DNA of 64,000 nt from Blastomyces gilchristii SLH14081 (taxonomy: Eukaryota > Ascomycota > Eurotiomycetes > Onygenales > Ajellomycetaceae), in contig NW_003101678.1 of assembly GCF_000003855.2 (NCBI RefSeq), positions 1,040,900-1,104,899 of the forward strand, read 5' to 3'. Below are positions 38,696 through 48,608 of this stretch, one piece after another (within the stretch, counting starts at the first letter, position 1; every line of letters begins with the position of its first letter). Below the pieces are notes generated by a model. It searched no databases, was not told the DNA's origin, and saw nothing but the letters and a program-made list of their open reading frames with translations. Both the position numbers and the translations under genes were made by a program.

Positions 38696-39689
38696 TGTTC
38701 TTACTCAATAAAAAGTTGATCAGACTAATTCAATTGAGATATTTAAACTCTTTTGAATTGAAAAGTTGATCAGACTGTTTCAATTAAGAGGTTTCTAAGT
38801 CTGTTTTCAATTGAAAAGTTGGTCAGACTATTTCAAAAGAAGAATAACAGACTTTTGTATATAAAACATCTGATTTTTTTTCACACTAGTTCAGTAACTA
38901 GATTAGATTTTTAAAGAGAATCTAATAAACTAAAATTGATTTTTAAGATAAATCAATAAAATCTTTACAATCTCTTTCTTAGAATACAGTGAGGAAAAGT
39001 ATGATATCAATTGATAATAAATCAGATGATATGACAGTTTTTAAGAGAAAAACTGACAAAAAATAAATCAATTTTTTACAGAGAAATTGATTAAAACTAT
39101 TCAATTTTATTCTAAATTATTCAATTCTTCTCACACAACAAGTGTACAACTCAAATCAGTTAATAAAGAGTGTAAAAAAGAATTAAGTATTAATAAAAGC
39201 TCTTCAGTCACTGAAAAAGTAATTCTTACTTAAAAGAATATGAAATTATGATGAAAAATAACTCTGTTTTTAATTCTTTGTAAGAATATTGTATAAAACT
39301 CAGAGAAAAACATCTTACTTTTTCAAGAGAAGTAAAAAACTATTTCTAAGATCTTTTTTTTTTTGCATTAACTGCTGTAGAAGAATGAGATAGAAACTGC
39401 TAAGATATACACTACTGTATACTCTCTATCAAGACTTTCTCTCTTCAGAGTCTTGATATTATAGAGAATATAAGTCTGTTTCTATATAATAATGTAAATA
39501 TTATCAGCAGAATGTAGAGAAACTGATTATTTATATCTCAAAATAGAAGACTTTGTCAATGATTATATCAATATAGAGTTAATTCTCAAATTCAATAGAA
39601 ATCTAGTGTTGCTGTTCTCAATCTCTTGCAGAATCTATTGAATATTGAGATATTAAAACTAGATTTAATATATCTCACTGTGCAGGGAT

Positions 39690-40381
39690 CAAAGGCTCAG
39701 TCAGATCTTGAAGTATACTGATTTTATAGTTGTTGTGTCTGCCGATTATGTATCGAGTACAGTTGCTGAGGTATCTTTTTGTACTTTTCTGTCAGGGATG
39801 GGCCAGATTGAGACGGGTGGTACGAGGGTGAGACTTGGCGTTGATGTCTAGATACACTGAAGACAGACTGCGGAGGTTGCACTTCAGAAGTGACTGTTGA
39901 TTATGTGCTTGATATTATCGCCGAGGTATCTTTTTGTATTTTTCTGCCGGGGATGGGCCAGATTAGGAAGAGCGGTACAAGGGTGGGACTTGGCATTGGT
40001 GTTTTGGAACATCAAAGATGGACAGGGTTTTCGTGGAGGTCGCTCCTCAGATATCTCCACAACTACAGATCAGGGATCTTCCAAAATCGAGAAGATTGGT
40101 GCATATGACTAGGTCTCTTCACCTTACAATTTGTATGGCAATTTGGCCCGGGGTTGTGGTGTGGTAGGGGAGAATGGGGGATAATCCCACACAGGAGTTT
40201 CGAACGATGTCTGGTTCACGTTTGGCTGGATAACTCCACCACCACACAGGGTATGCGGTCGGCGATGGGGTCAAAATGCTCGTATGATCGAGGGCTTTTC
40301 GATGGATCTATCGGCGGGTTCTTATTCGAAAAATCGAGCGAGTTCGTGGTGGAGCGGTTAGATTATAATCAAGATTATTGC
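39690..40381 (-). promoter_or_regulatory. LINE 5' untranslated/promoter region with tandem monomers
   Basis: About 690 bp of normal GC content inside AT-rich DNA. Two imperfect copies of a 104-bp unit (39744-39847 and 39899-40002, period 155 bp) share GGTATCTTTTTGTA and GATGGGCCAGATT. It lies at the 5' end of the LINE as defined by the target duplication, so it is probably the internal promoter. Several short open frames here (e.g. 40154-40579) cross the LINE/Copia junction and look accidental. Confidence 0.65.
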
Positions 40382-40839
40382 TTCTGTGATCACTGTTTAC
40401 AGGTGATTTTCACTGCATCTGCTTTTGAGAATTGTGTCTCTTATAAACAAGTGAAGCATGCTATCATTTCAGTGATCTTATCAGTAGAGCTATCTCAGAT
40501 GAGTGTAGAGTATTCTGTTAAGAGAAGATCTTCTTCTTCTCTTGAACTTATATTATATTCTGTATTTATTTCAGTTTAAACTTTCTAAGCTGTTTGAGAT
40601 GATAATTGCAGCTCAAGTGACTCTTGTTCAGAGATATTATATGTATATATTAACTGTGTTAAATATCTTCTATTTATGTGAAAATGCAGAAGTTACTTAC
40701 AGACTTGTTATGAAAGTCTGTAGTAGATTAATTAATTTTAAAATTAATAATTCTTTTCAATCTGTGATAAGCAGCTGCAGAATCACTAATACAGTATTTC
40801 AGAATGTAATTAGATCTTTTTAATTTTAAGAGTATGAAG

Positions 40840-41038
40840 TGTAAGAATATAGCAAATTAAAGTGAATTCTTATGTGTAAAAGAGACATAATCTGATAAAG
40901 ATGATATAATAGAGTAGTTGATTGATTATCAAGATCTATCTATTATGTGACCTTTTATATGTGATAGGCATTTGCTAAGCAATCAGTGAACACCTCACTT
41001 ATGCAGAAGCAGTCAGCTCATAGAGAGAAAATCCGACA
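40840..41038 (-). repeat. Copia copy 4, 5' LTR
   Basis: Minus strand starts TGTCGGATTTTC and ends TTCTTACA. Less mutated than the 3' LTR (CCGACA against CTAATA at the same edge). Confidence 0.72.
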
Positions 41039-41909
41039 TCTATAAGATAAGAATTATAATTATTCATTAATAGTAGTTAATAACTACTTATTTAATGCTT
41101 TTTTATTATCTTATTAAATCACTTAATTCATTCAAATTCAATCTCATCACTTATAAAGTCAGACTCAGATATAGTGATAGTATAGTTATTAGATAAGTTA
41201 AAGTATATATATTAATTCTCTAGATAAATCTTTAATTTATTATAATTAATAAATTTAATACTATATTATCTATATTAATATACTTTATTACTATTATTAA
41301 CTTACAGAAGTATAATAACTGTATAATAAAATTTATATCTTTAAAAATAATTATAATTCACTGTTTATATTCTTCTTCTTCTTGAAATTCAATCATATTA
41401 AAGTTATAGATATTACAGTGAAAAAAATAATATTAATTAAAGATAATTTTATATTAATTAAATTAGTTAATAATGAAACTTATATTCTTATAAGATACTT
41501 ATTTTAAATTTATAGACTTTTACTTAACTTATTTATAATCTAATAGATATTTAATGAATTAATATACTTATATCTTACTTACTATAAGAGATACAGTCTC
41601 TGAATCTATATAATACTATTTTAATAAACAGTTTGTAGCAGCTTTGATATACTTGATAATAAACTGATAAAAATTAATATTTAACTGATAAATTCATATT
41701 TTAATTATCTCTTTCTAGCTGTCATTTAATACTTAATTCAGTAAAACTCTTATAGTTCTTGATTTCTTTCTATTAATTCTCTCATATAAGATAATATATA
41801 AGACTTTGAATTCTTATAACAGAGATGTGATTTTTAATTTTAAATTACTTTTATATATATTAACAGCTTATTGTAACTGCTTCTCAGTGTAATTAGAAGA
41901 TTTAAACAT
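41039..41909 (-). pseudogene. pogo/Fot1 transposase, N-terminal and catalytic part
   Basis: Begins at an ATG at 41909. Reading through stops gives a pipsqueak/CENP-B-like helix-turn-helix: YTEKQLQ at the start, later KITSL and RINRKKSRT. Near the Copia junction LLLMNNYNSYL stands where pogo elements have the D-x-H-x-S-H signature, so it is decayed. The remainder lies on the far side of the Copia insertion at about 27830-27000. Class is inferred from motif order, terminal repeats and TA target. Confidence 0.72.
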
Positions 41910-41950
41910 GATTATAATTAATGATAATTATTTGAAGATGAAGAATGAAG

Positions 41951-42033
41951 ATATTGAAAATATTTTCTATACAGTGTGGATTTCTGTACACTGTGGCGCA
42001 CTCACTAGAGAGAGTGAGTAAGCATGGCACGGT
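41951..42033 (-). repeat. Right terminal inverted repeat of pogo/Fot1-type element
   Basis: Reverse complement of the left repeat except at four positions. Ends GCATGGCACGGT. Confidence 0.87.
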
Positions 42034-42035
42034 TA

Positions 42036-42107
42036 GCAGCTAGTGGAAGCTAAATATCTGGATGTGTGTGGGTCACGTGGGTTAGGGCTTGTGTAGTAGC
42101 TCCAACA
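42036..42107 (-). repeat. Outer element LTR (right, second part)
   Basis: Last 72 bp of the split LTR, ending CTCCAACA next to the GCATG duplication. Lies about 280 bp upstream of the V-ATPase B start codon. Confidence 0.87.
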
Positions 42108-42112
42108 GCATG

Positions 42113-42387
42113 TGAAGGGGTGAGCGCTTAGTCACCCGAACACAGACGCACCTGCTGCCAGCACCACGTGCCGCAGCTACCACCTTGAGCTCTACTTTCT
42201 GGGATGACCGCATCAGAAACCGACTACAACTAACTATACAAACAAACTCCCCTCTCACATCCCCGCCTCCTCCTCCGTAACGAGCCAGAACATTAGTCGT
42301 GCGGCCTAGCTCCCCAGCTCCGCATCAGCTCCGCACTTTCGTTAGACTCCTGGAGAACATCCCCCTAGGCACCAACCAACTATAACC
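42113..42387 (+). promoter_or_regulatory. Promoter and 5' leader of V-ATPase subunit B gene
   Basis: All that separates the transposon edge from the start codon: 275 bp with CACGTG at about 42164 and a pyrimidine-rich stretch at about 42245-42285 that could mark transcription starts. No TATA box seen. No gene of its own. Confidence 0.5.
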
Positions 42388-44465
42388 ATGGCTCCAGGAA
42401 TCAGTGATCCCCGGATGATGTCCGTCACCCCTCGCATTCGATACAACACCATAGGAGGCATCAACGGTCCTTTGGTTATCCTTGACAATGTGCGTGTGCT
42501 GGTTTTGTTTGTGGTGCTCAGGATTTATGTCAAGTGTACTGATGAGATATGCCTGTGCTTCGCGCCGCATAGGTTAAATTCCCCCGCTACAATGAGATTG
42601 TGTCCCTAACACTCCCCGATGGATCAGAGAAGTCCGGGCAGGTTTTGGAAGCCAGAGGTATGCCTCGTGTACCTATCACTCGAATTCTGTAGTATATCGG
42701 AGTACTGACTTGCTGTGTTTTATTTTAGGTGACAGAGCAGTAGTGCAGGTCAGTATTGGGCGGAAGTCTAGTTGCTTGGAAATTTGAAATGGAGGAGTTA
42801 CTGAGTGGTGGAATAGGTATTTGAAAACACACACGGTATTGATGTTAAAAAGGTATAATATTCCATGAAGAGCGGCCTGTGTTATTACTGGTGATATGTC
42901 TGCTAATTGTTACAAAGACTAAAGTCGAGTTCACTGGACACAGTCTCAAGCTTGGTGTCTCGGAAGACATGCTTGGGCGGATCTTTGATGGGTCCGGACG
43001 TGCAATTGATAAAGGCCCTAAGGTGCTGGCGGAGGATTATCTTGATATCAATGGCAGTCCAATCAACCCATACTCACGAGTGGGTTCTCGCACTTCCCGA
43101 CATTCTAATTCCCCAAGACTAAATCGGCTTACCAGGTATACCCGGAAGAAATGATCTCGACTGGTATCTCAGCCATCGATACTATGAACTCCATTGCCCG
43201 GGGGCAGAAAATTCCTATCTTCTCTGCAGCTGGTCTGCCGCACAATGAGATTGCCGCACAGATATGTCGTCAGGCGAGCTTGGTGGGCAAACCCACCAAA
43301 GACGTGCATGATGGACATGAAGACAACTTCTCCATCGTCTTCGCCGCTATGGGTGTGAACATGGAAACAAGTCGTTTCTTCACCCGTGATTTCGAGGAGA
43401 ATGGCAGTATGGAACGTGTAACACTATTCCTCAACCTTGCAAATGATCCCACGTAAGGGCTCTCTCCCCGCCATACCCAAAAGCAAATACACCGCTGATA
43501 GTCCATTTCATGCACACAGAATCGAACGTATCATCACACCCCGTCTTGCTCTTACCACCGCAGAATATTACGCCTACCAATTGGAGAAACATGTTCTTGT
43601 TATCTTAACTGATCTTTCCGCGTACTGTGACGCTTTGCGAGAGGTTTCGGCTGCTAGAGAAGAAGTACCTGGTAGACGTGGATACCCTGGCTACATGTAC
43701 ACTGATCTGTCGACCATTTATGAGCGAGCTGGCCGTGTTGAAGGCCGAAATGGCTCTATTACGCAAATCCCTATCTTGACTATGCCTAACGACGGTATGT
43801 TTGTTGTCCAAGTCCTTGTTGGATGCGCTCCTGAAGATATCGCTGGCAGGGCTAATTTGACCACTATAGACATCACTCACCCAATTCCTGATTTGACCGG
43901 TTATATTACCGAAGGCCAAATTTTCGTTGACCGCCAGCTCCACAACAAGGGTATCTACCCGCCAATCAATGTATTGCCATCCCTATCTCGACTCATGAAG
44001 TCTGCCATCGGCGAAGGCCGTACGCGTAAAGATCACAGTGACGTATCCAACCAACTCTACGCCAAATATGCCATTGGCCGTGACGCCGGTATGATTCCCC
44101 TTTCATCACTCCTTTCTACAAGTAAGACACATAATATCTGAAAATACTAACCCAATGATTCTCCAGCTGCCATGAAAGCTGTCGTCGGTGAAGAAGCGCT
44201 CTCAGCTGAGGATAAGCTCTCTCTCGAGTTCTTAGATAAATTCGAACGAACATTCATCTCCCAATCACCCTATGAATCCCGCACTATCTTCGAGTCCCTA
44301 GACTTGGCGTGGAATCTACTCCGTATCTACCCCAAGGACTTACTTAATCGTATTCCTAGGAAAATCATTGAGGAGTATTATCAGCGCTCCGGTAAAGGCC
44401 GGGCAAAGGGGAATAAAGATACCAGAGACAACACAGCTGCGGAGGCGAGTTTAATTGATGTGTAA
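42388..44465 (+). CDS. vma2: V-type proton ATPase subunit B
   Basis: Non-catalytic nucleotide-binding B subunit of the V1 sector of the vacuolar proton pump, which acidifies vacuoles and other organelles. Nine exons fit the family without gaps: 42388-42489, 42573-42657, 42729-42748, 42817-42852, 42918-43079, 43136-43452, 43520-43794, 43870-44088, 44167-44465, giving 504 aa, the expected length. Diagnostic stretches: [17 protein letters not shown] at the N-terminus, [20 protein letters not shown], then [18 protein letters not shown] (the degenerate P-loop region), [20 protein letters not shown], and a short acidic C-terminus ending SLIDV. Phases close at every junction. The first donor is GTGCGT and the fourth acceptor is AAAG, both acceptable. 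At the exon 5/6 junction S-R-V-Y replaces the usual S-R-E-Y. The outer transposon is 280 bp upstream. Confidence 0.95.
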
Positions 44466-45035
44466 GATTTTGCCCGTCTTGAGAATAAAGAGGTAGCTTG
44501 GTAGGTCACTAAGATGTTCTTTTTCTTTCCGTTTGATATCTTTTTGGATAGAGGATTATTTCAATGATATGAATGAATCAAGAGCCGGGATTTTTCAAAC
44601 GATGAATTCTGCGCTACTCTGTGTCCACATATGCATATCGCCCTAATTTGGTTTGCACCTGTCACATAATTATACGGCCTGTTGCGCGGGAAAGGGTATT
44701 TACTTTTACTTCTCCATTTCATTTGTTCTATTCCCACTTTTATTGTCCCTTTGCTCATGTTAATTATTTATGTTTTTCTATCTTTTCAATCCTTCTCTCG
44801 TAGTTGCATTTGCATGCGTCGATATTACATAAAGGCTACCATTGCATAGTTTTGCCCGTTATTGCTGTTTCCCGTGCTATGTCATGATAGTTTTCTGGCT
44901 ACGGGTTTGATGGGCTACAGGCACACATGCAATCTGATCTAGATCTTGCGAACGATGGGAATTAGGATGGACAAGAACGCCTACCGAAGTTTCCTCTAAA
45001 ATATACAAAAATTTCGCCGACACCAATGAAAATTA
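44466..45035. other. Convergent intergenic region
   Basis: 570 bp between the 3' ends of the V-ATPase B gene and the carboxypeptidase gene. Holds both 3' untranslated regions. No coding frame or structured RNA recognised. Confidence 0.6.
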
Positions 45036-47178
45036 TCAAGCAAATAATCGGCGTGCCCTTTGCATAAATGACGCCATGCTCATCGACAATCCTCTCATAC
45101 GTTGTTCACCTTTCGAGGCATTATTACCTCGGCGGCATGCCCATTCATCTTGATCCTTATATAAAACGCCGTTAATAACCACCCCTCTCCCCTCTTTCAG
45201 CATCTGCTTCTGCTCCATCGAACATGTCGCCTCCACCGCCCGCACATAGCAAATTGTCTCCGCCATTGGCGGCGCGACATTCGTTTTTGTGGAATTTCGC
45301 GACCCCATCGTGTGAAAAGTGGATAAATCGACCTCGTCACCACTGCCTAGATCCCTCCCACCTGCAATGATGCGAGAGAACAGCGTGAAGGCAGTCTCCG
45401 GCTGAGCGGCAGGCACGAAGTGGCCTGCGTCATAGACGCGCGTAAAGGATAAGTTGCCGAGCTGGCGCACCGTTCCGCCAACGTAAGAGCTTCCAGAAGC
45501 CCCGTTGGTGATGGTTAGGGGTGCATATCCGGCGATATCGCTGAACGCGTTCTTCTCTCGGTATGGTGCTGGGGCGTTAGGTGACGATGCGATGGCTACC
45601 GAAACAGCCTCGCCGCCCATCCAGTTGCAGACATAATCCCGATCACCGTGGATGAGCGCTACTCGAACCCCTGATGCCAGCAGCGAGCCCAGATGCGGAA
45701 CGTACGAGGTGCGCATGTAGTCGCCTGTCGAGATGAAAGCGGACTGGACAGCCTTGCTATAATCTGTGTAATTTACCTGGACGCCTAGGGCTTCTTGGAC
45801 CCTGGCTATGTTGAGGTAGGTGAGGTGTGTGAGTGGGGAGAAGCTGGAGAGTCGCGATTGTGAAATGTCGTATTCGCTCCTGTTGGATTTATGAAACGGG
45901 CTGAAGATATCATTGTAGCAGGTGTACATAGCGGCCAGGCAGAGCGCAATAACGGCATCGACGTCCCCATTCCCCGCGGGATCAAGAGACAGTGCTTTCG
46001 AACGGCAGGCAGTTATTCGTTCTTCACACCCATCCTTTTTTTCGAACGCTGCTAACGATGCGTCCATCTCCGCGCGAGAAATTGCCTGAATACCGTAGGT
46101 ATTGTTGTAGGCGAAGATTGGGTAGAAGGGTTCCTGGATGAGATCGTCGATGCAACCTTGGAGGATCCCGACGGATTGCAGATTTATTTCAAGCGTCGTT
46201 TCTTTGGGGAGTTTGCCGTTTCTTCGCGCTTCGTTTTGTGCCAGCCAATGTTCTGCGAAGGCTGGGCCATACTTCCCTCCATAACTTTCTGTGAAGAGAT
46301 GGATACCAGCGGCGGAGCCATCTTCCTCATTTGCTTTGCTAGGGTTATACTGGGGGAACGCGCTTAAAAAACCCTGCAGCATGTGCCAAACCGTTCTACT
46401 TGCAATGGCGGTTGTGTTTGCCGTCGCGTCGGCATTGCAGGAGCTGAATGTGCCGTTCAGAACCAGACCTTCACCATGCCTAGAAGGTACAGGTGAGGGC
46501 GGGAAAGTATAAGACGAAGATAACAAATCCAGCGATCCATTGCGCAGACTGTCATACGAAAACCCAGTCTGGACCGGCTGATCTATGAAAAGCAGATTGG
46601 AAGCCCGATCCCAACCCCACTCCCGAGCACGCGTACCAATGCAATCTCGCGAAATCTCTACAGCTTCACAGGGCCCGACCTCCTGAAATAGACCCGTCAT
46701 GCTACTGGCCCCTGGCCCGCCATTCAAATATATAGTCAGAGGCGCCGTGTCTGCATTCTGCCTCGCCTCCACGAACCAGAAGAAGGTGTTGATGGGGTAA
46801 CTTTGCCGGATGGGCGAGAGAGCCTCTGGAGGCAGGTGGACGTAACCCGTATATTGCTTTTGGTGCGAGGAGGATGTCACACAAGCCCACGTGGGGAGGG
46901 TTTTATATGAAATGGTGACGTTTTCGTTTATTGGTGAGCGGATGGTTGTTAAACCGGCATCGTTATTGTCTGTGATTGGTCGGAATTGGGATTCCGCTGA
47001 GCGCGAGGGGAGAGCTGTGCAGACCGGGAGGGTAGCGAGAGCCCAGATCAGGAATTCTCTCCATCGTGCCTTGGAGTAGCTATGTCAGCCAGTGCGTTGC
47101 GGTGCGGATTCGAGAGAGGAGGATGAACCTATAAAGATACATCGAAGCTTGAAAACGGGAAATTAACTAACTTACCAT
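45036..47178 (-). CDS. Secreted serine carboxypeptidase, peptidase family S10
   Basis: Removes C-terminal residues from peptides, probably in the secretory path or outside the cell. The long frame (47069-45036) lacks an ATG at its true start. A donor GTAAGT directly after an ATG at 47178-47176 and an acceptor at 47070 join them, giving MARWREFLIWALATLPVC, a clear signal peptide, and 678 aa in all. Family marks: oxyanion segment YLNGGPGASS at about 115-124, catalytic serine in ESYGGKYGP at about 263, aspartate in HGDRDYVCNW at about 477, histidine in AGHFVPAAQPE at about 543. Many N-x-[ST] sites suggest glycosylation. No transmembrane end seen. The coding part of exon 1 is only the start codon. 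Specific substrate unknown. Confidence 0.88.
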
Positions 47179-48608
47179 CTGGATGGTAGTTATCAAGATG
47201 ACGTGCATAAGCGAAGAACTCTGCTTTCTACAACCGCAGCAGCTCCAGGGTAGTTAATCCGTTCTTTTGCAAATCAGGACTAAATAATTCATTTAATCAA
47301 ATTGATTCTGGGTTTCTCTCATCTTTAAGTACTCACATATCCTCGTAAAAGGGAAAACCAAAAAACTCAATCGCAAGCCAATCCCGCGTCGTGATCCCGC
47401 GACTGTGTAACTCGGGAGGGGAGAACAAACGGCCCGGCAAACAAAGGCATCGCATCCAGGATGTAAAGAAGGGGAGAGTATGGAGCATGAAGTGCAACAT
47501 GTAGGCAGGAGAAACCAATTAACTAGTTAACTACTATAATAACTCAAGGCTGATTTGAAATTCTAAACAGAATAAAACAGCTAAACTGTTGCTATTGAGC
47601 CTAAATATCCAGGGGCTTCATCCCAGAGATGAGTTAACTTGTAACTAGAGTATTTAAATAGTGATCAGTTCTTTGGAGGAAAAATTGAAGAATCACAAAG
47701 AATGAGAGGTGCATTATCACCTGCATGGACTGGTATTGCATATTGAATATTTACTTCAACAGACAAAGGTAACTGAGCAACTGCACTGTTGAATAAGACA
47801 TGACATTTATATTGTTCATTTCAATTCTCAAGAGTCATAACTGTACTGTACATTACATACTCTGTACAGCAGAATTGAATATTCTAATCATAATGATAAT
47901 AATCTGCAGAAGAATAATTAATGTTATGTTTATATATAATTTAACTAACTACTGAGATTATCTAGTTAAGTAGAATATAATAACTTATTATTATAAAAAA
48001 CACAAATGACTAGTAAATAACTAACTAGCTGAACCAACTGCTTTTTAACTTTGTTGGGCCGGGAGAGAAACAAACGAGTTCATGCTAGCAGATAGTAACT
48101 TATGTAGTTAACTAGTTACTAGTAACTAACTAGTTAAATATGACGATCCGCAGAGGAACGAACGGACGAATAAATAAACTCGCATTATGTTGAGTTAGCA
48201 GTTAAGCTGAGAAATGCGGCCCTAAATATACGCGTATTCGCAACCCTCGTTTCTAGCCATACACCGCATACCTACTAGGCAGAGAGATCTGCTCGTCTTC
48301 TCATCTATGCGCGTATAAAAACGACGTTCTTGGGCTGAACAGGCGGAGCATCAGGCGGTGCTGCTCTCGTTTGGGCTGATAATCATCAACGTCCAGCACT
48401 CAAATTCGCCATGAAGGAGCAAACTAAGTGACGAAATAGGGGGTCAGAATGCTCTTTTTCTCGGTCCTATCAACGTCGTCTTGAGAGTCCACAGATTTGC
48501 ATATAAATATCAGGATGGGATGCTCTCCCATGAGAGAACCATCATCACAACAATTACGCACATTGTTGTCTCTTCTTTTTATCATTAAAACGAACGGCCC
48601 AGTGCAAA
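47179..48608. other. Divergent intergenic region with an AT-rich relic
   Basis: About 1.4 kb between two divergent secreted-hydrolase genes. The part at about 47520-48140 is AT-rich and bounded on both sides by AGTTAACTAGTTA-like words, perhaps an old decayed insertion; no coding trace found. The rest is promoter DNA for both genes. Confidence 0.45.
48499..48510 (+). promoter_or_regulatory. Probable TATA box of the beta-lactamase-like gene
   Basis: GCATATAAATAT lies about 100 bp upstream of the start codon, a normal distance for a fungal TATA element allowing for the leader. Confidence 0.4.

Larger units (their letters stand above)
32725..40381 (-). mobile_element. Full-length Tad1-like LINE (7.66 kb)
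   Basis: Flanked by the exact 13-bp duplication TTCTGTGATCACT (32712-32724, 40382-40394) and ending in (AAT)n on the minus strand at 32725-32740. It has a 5' untranslated region (40381-38696), ORF1 (38695-37075) and ORF2 (37046-33102). The duplication proves that the GC-rich block at 39.69-40.38 kb belongs to the element. It is inserted in the gag part of Copia copy 4 and is the innermost, so latest, layer of the nest. It is less damaged than the copy at 1-2005. Confidence 0.9.
27831..41038 (-). mobile_element. Copia LTR retrotransposon (copy 4) interrupted by the LINE
   Basis: LTR-like direct repeats at about 27831-28010 and 40840-41038, with a strongly conserved 137-bp core in each (27874-28010, 40902-41038). 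A minus-strand purine tract (complement of CCTCTCTT, 28011-28018) precedes the 3' LTR. Pol remnants lie on the minus strand at 28.1-32.7 kb. The LINE at 32725-40381 separates gag from its 5' end. No clean 5-bp target duplication was found, although ATAAGATAAGAATT occurs just outside both ends, so the outer limits may be off by tens of bases. Confidence 0.8.
26881..42033 (-). mobile_element. pogo/Fot1-type DNA transposon, expanded by nested retroelements
   Basis: Bounded by 83-bp inverted repeats (26881-26963 and 41951-42033, four mismatches) and TA on each side (26879-26880, 42034-42035). Without the Copia element inside it, it would be about 1.95 kb, the usual Fot1/pogo size. It carries a broken transposase on the minus strand. 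It sits in the LTR of the outer element at CTAACTA / GCAGC. Confidence 0.87.
25744..42107 (-). mobile_element. Non-autonomous Copia-type LTR element, host of a four-level nest
   Basis: 118-bp LTRs: left copy 25744-25861; right copy split into 26835-26880 and 42036-42107 by a DNA transposon. The duplication GCATG lies at 25739-25743 and 42108-42112. Sense is minus: a G7 purine tract (complement of CCCCCCC at 25862-25868) precedes the left LTR, and the primer-binding site GGTTATGAAGCCCTTGCAC (complement of 26816-26834) follows the right LTR. The internal part is only about 970 bp and holds a gag zinc-knuckle remnant but no protease, integrase or RT, so it needs enzymes in trans. Composition is normal and the LTRs differ at only two sites. 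Confidence 0.88.

Noticed and set aside
40154..40579. Open frame of 141 codons in the GC-rich block
   Set aside because: It crosses the LINE end and the 13-bp duplication at 40382-40394 into Copia DNA. No family motif; composition alone explains its length.
1..42000. TGA read as tryptophan (alternative genetic code)
   Set aside because: The right-hand genes use TGG for tryptophan and stop normally. TGA in the repeats is explained by G-to-A change at GG, and other stops are present too.
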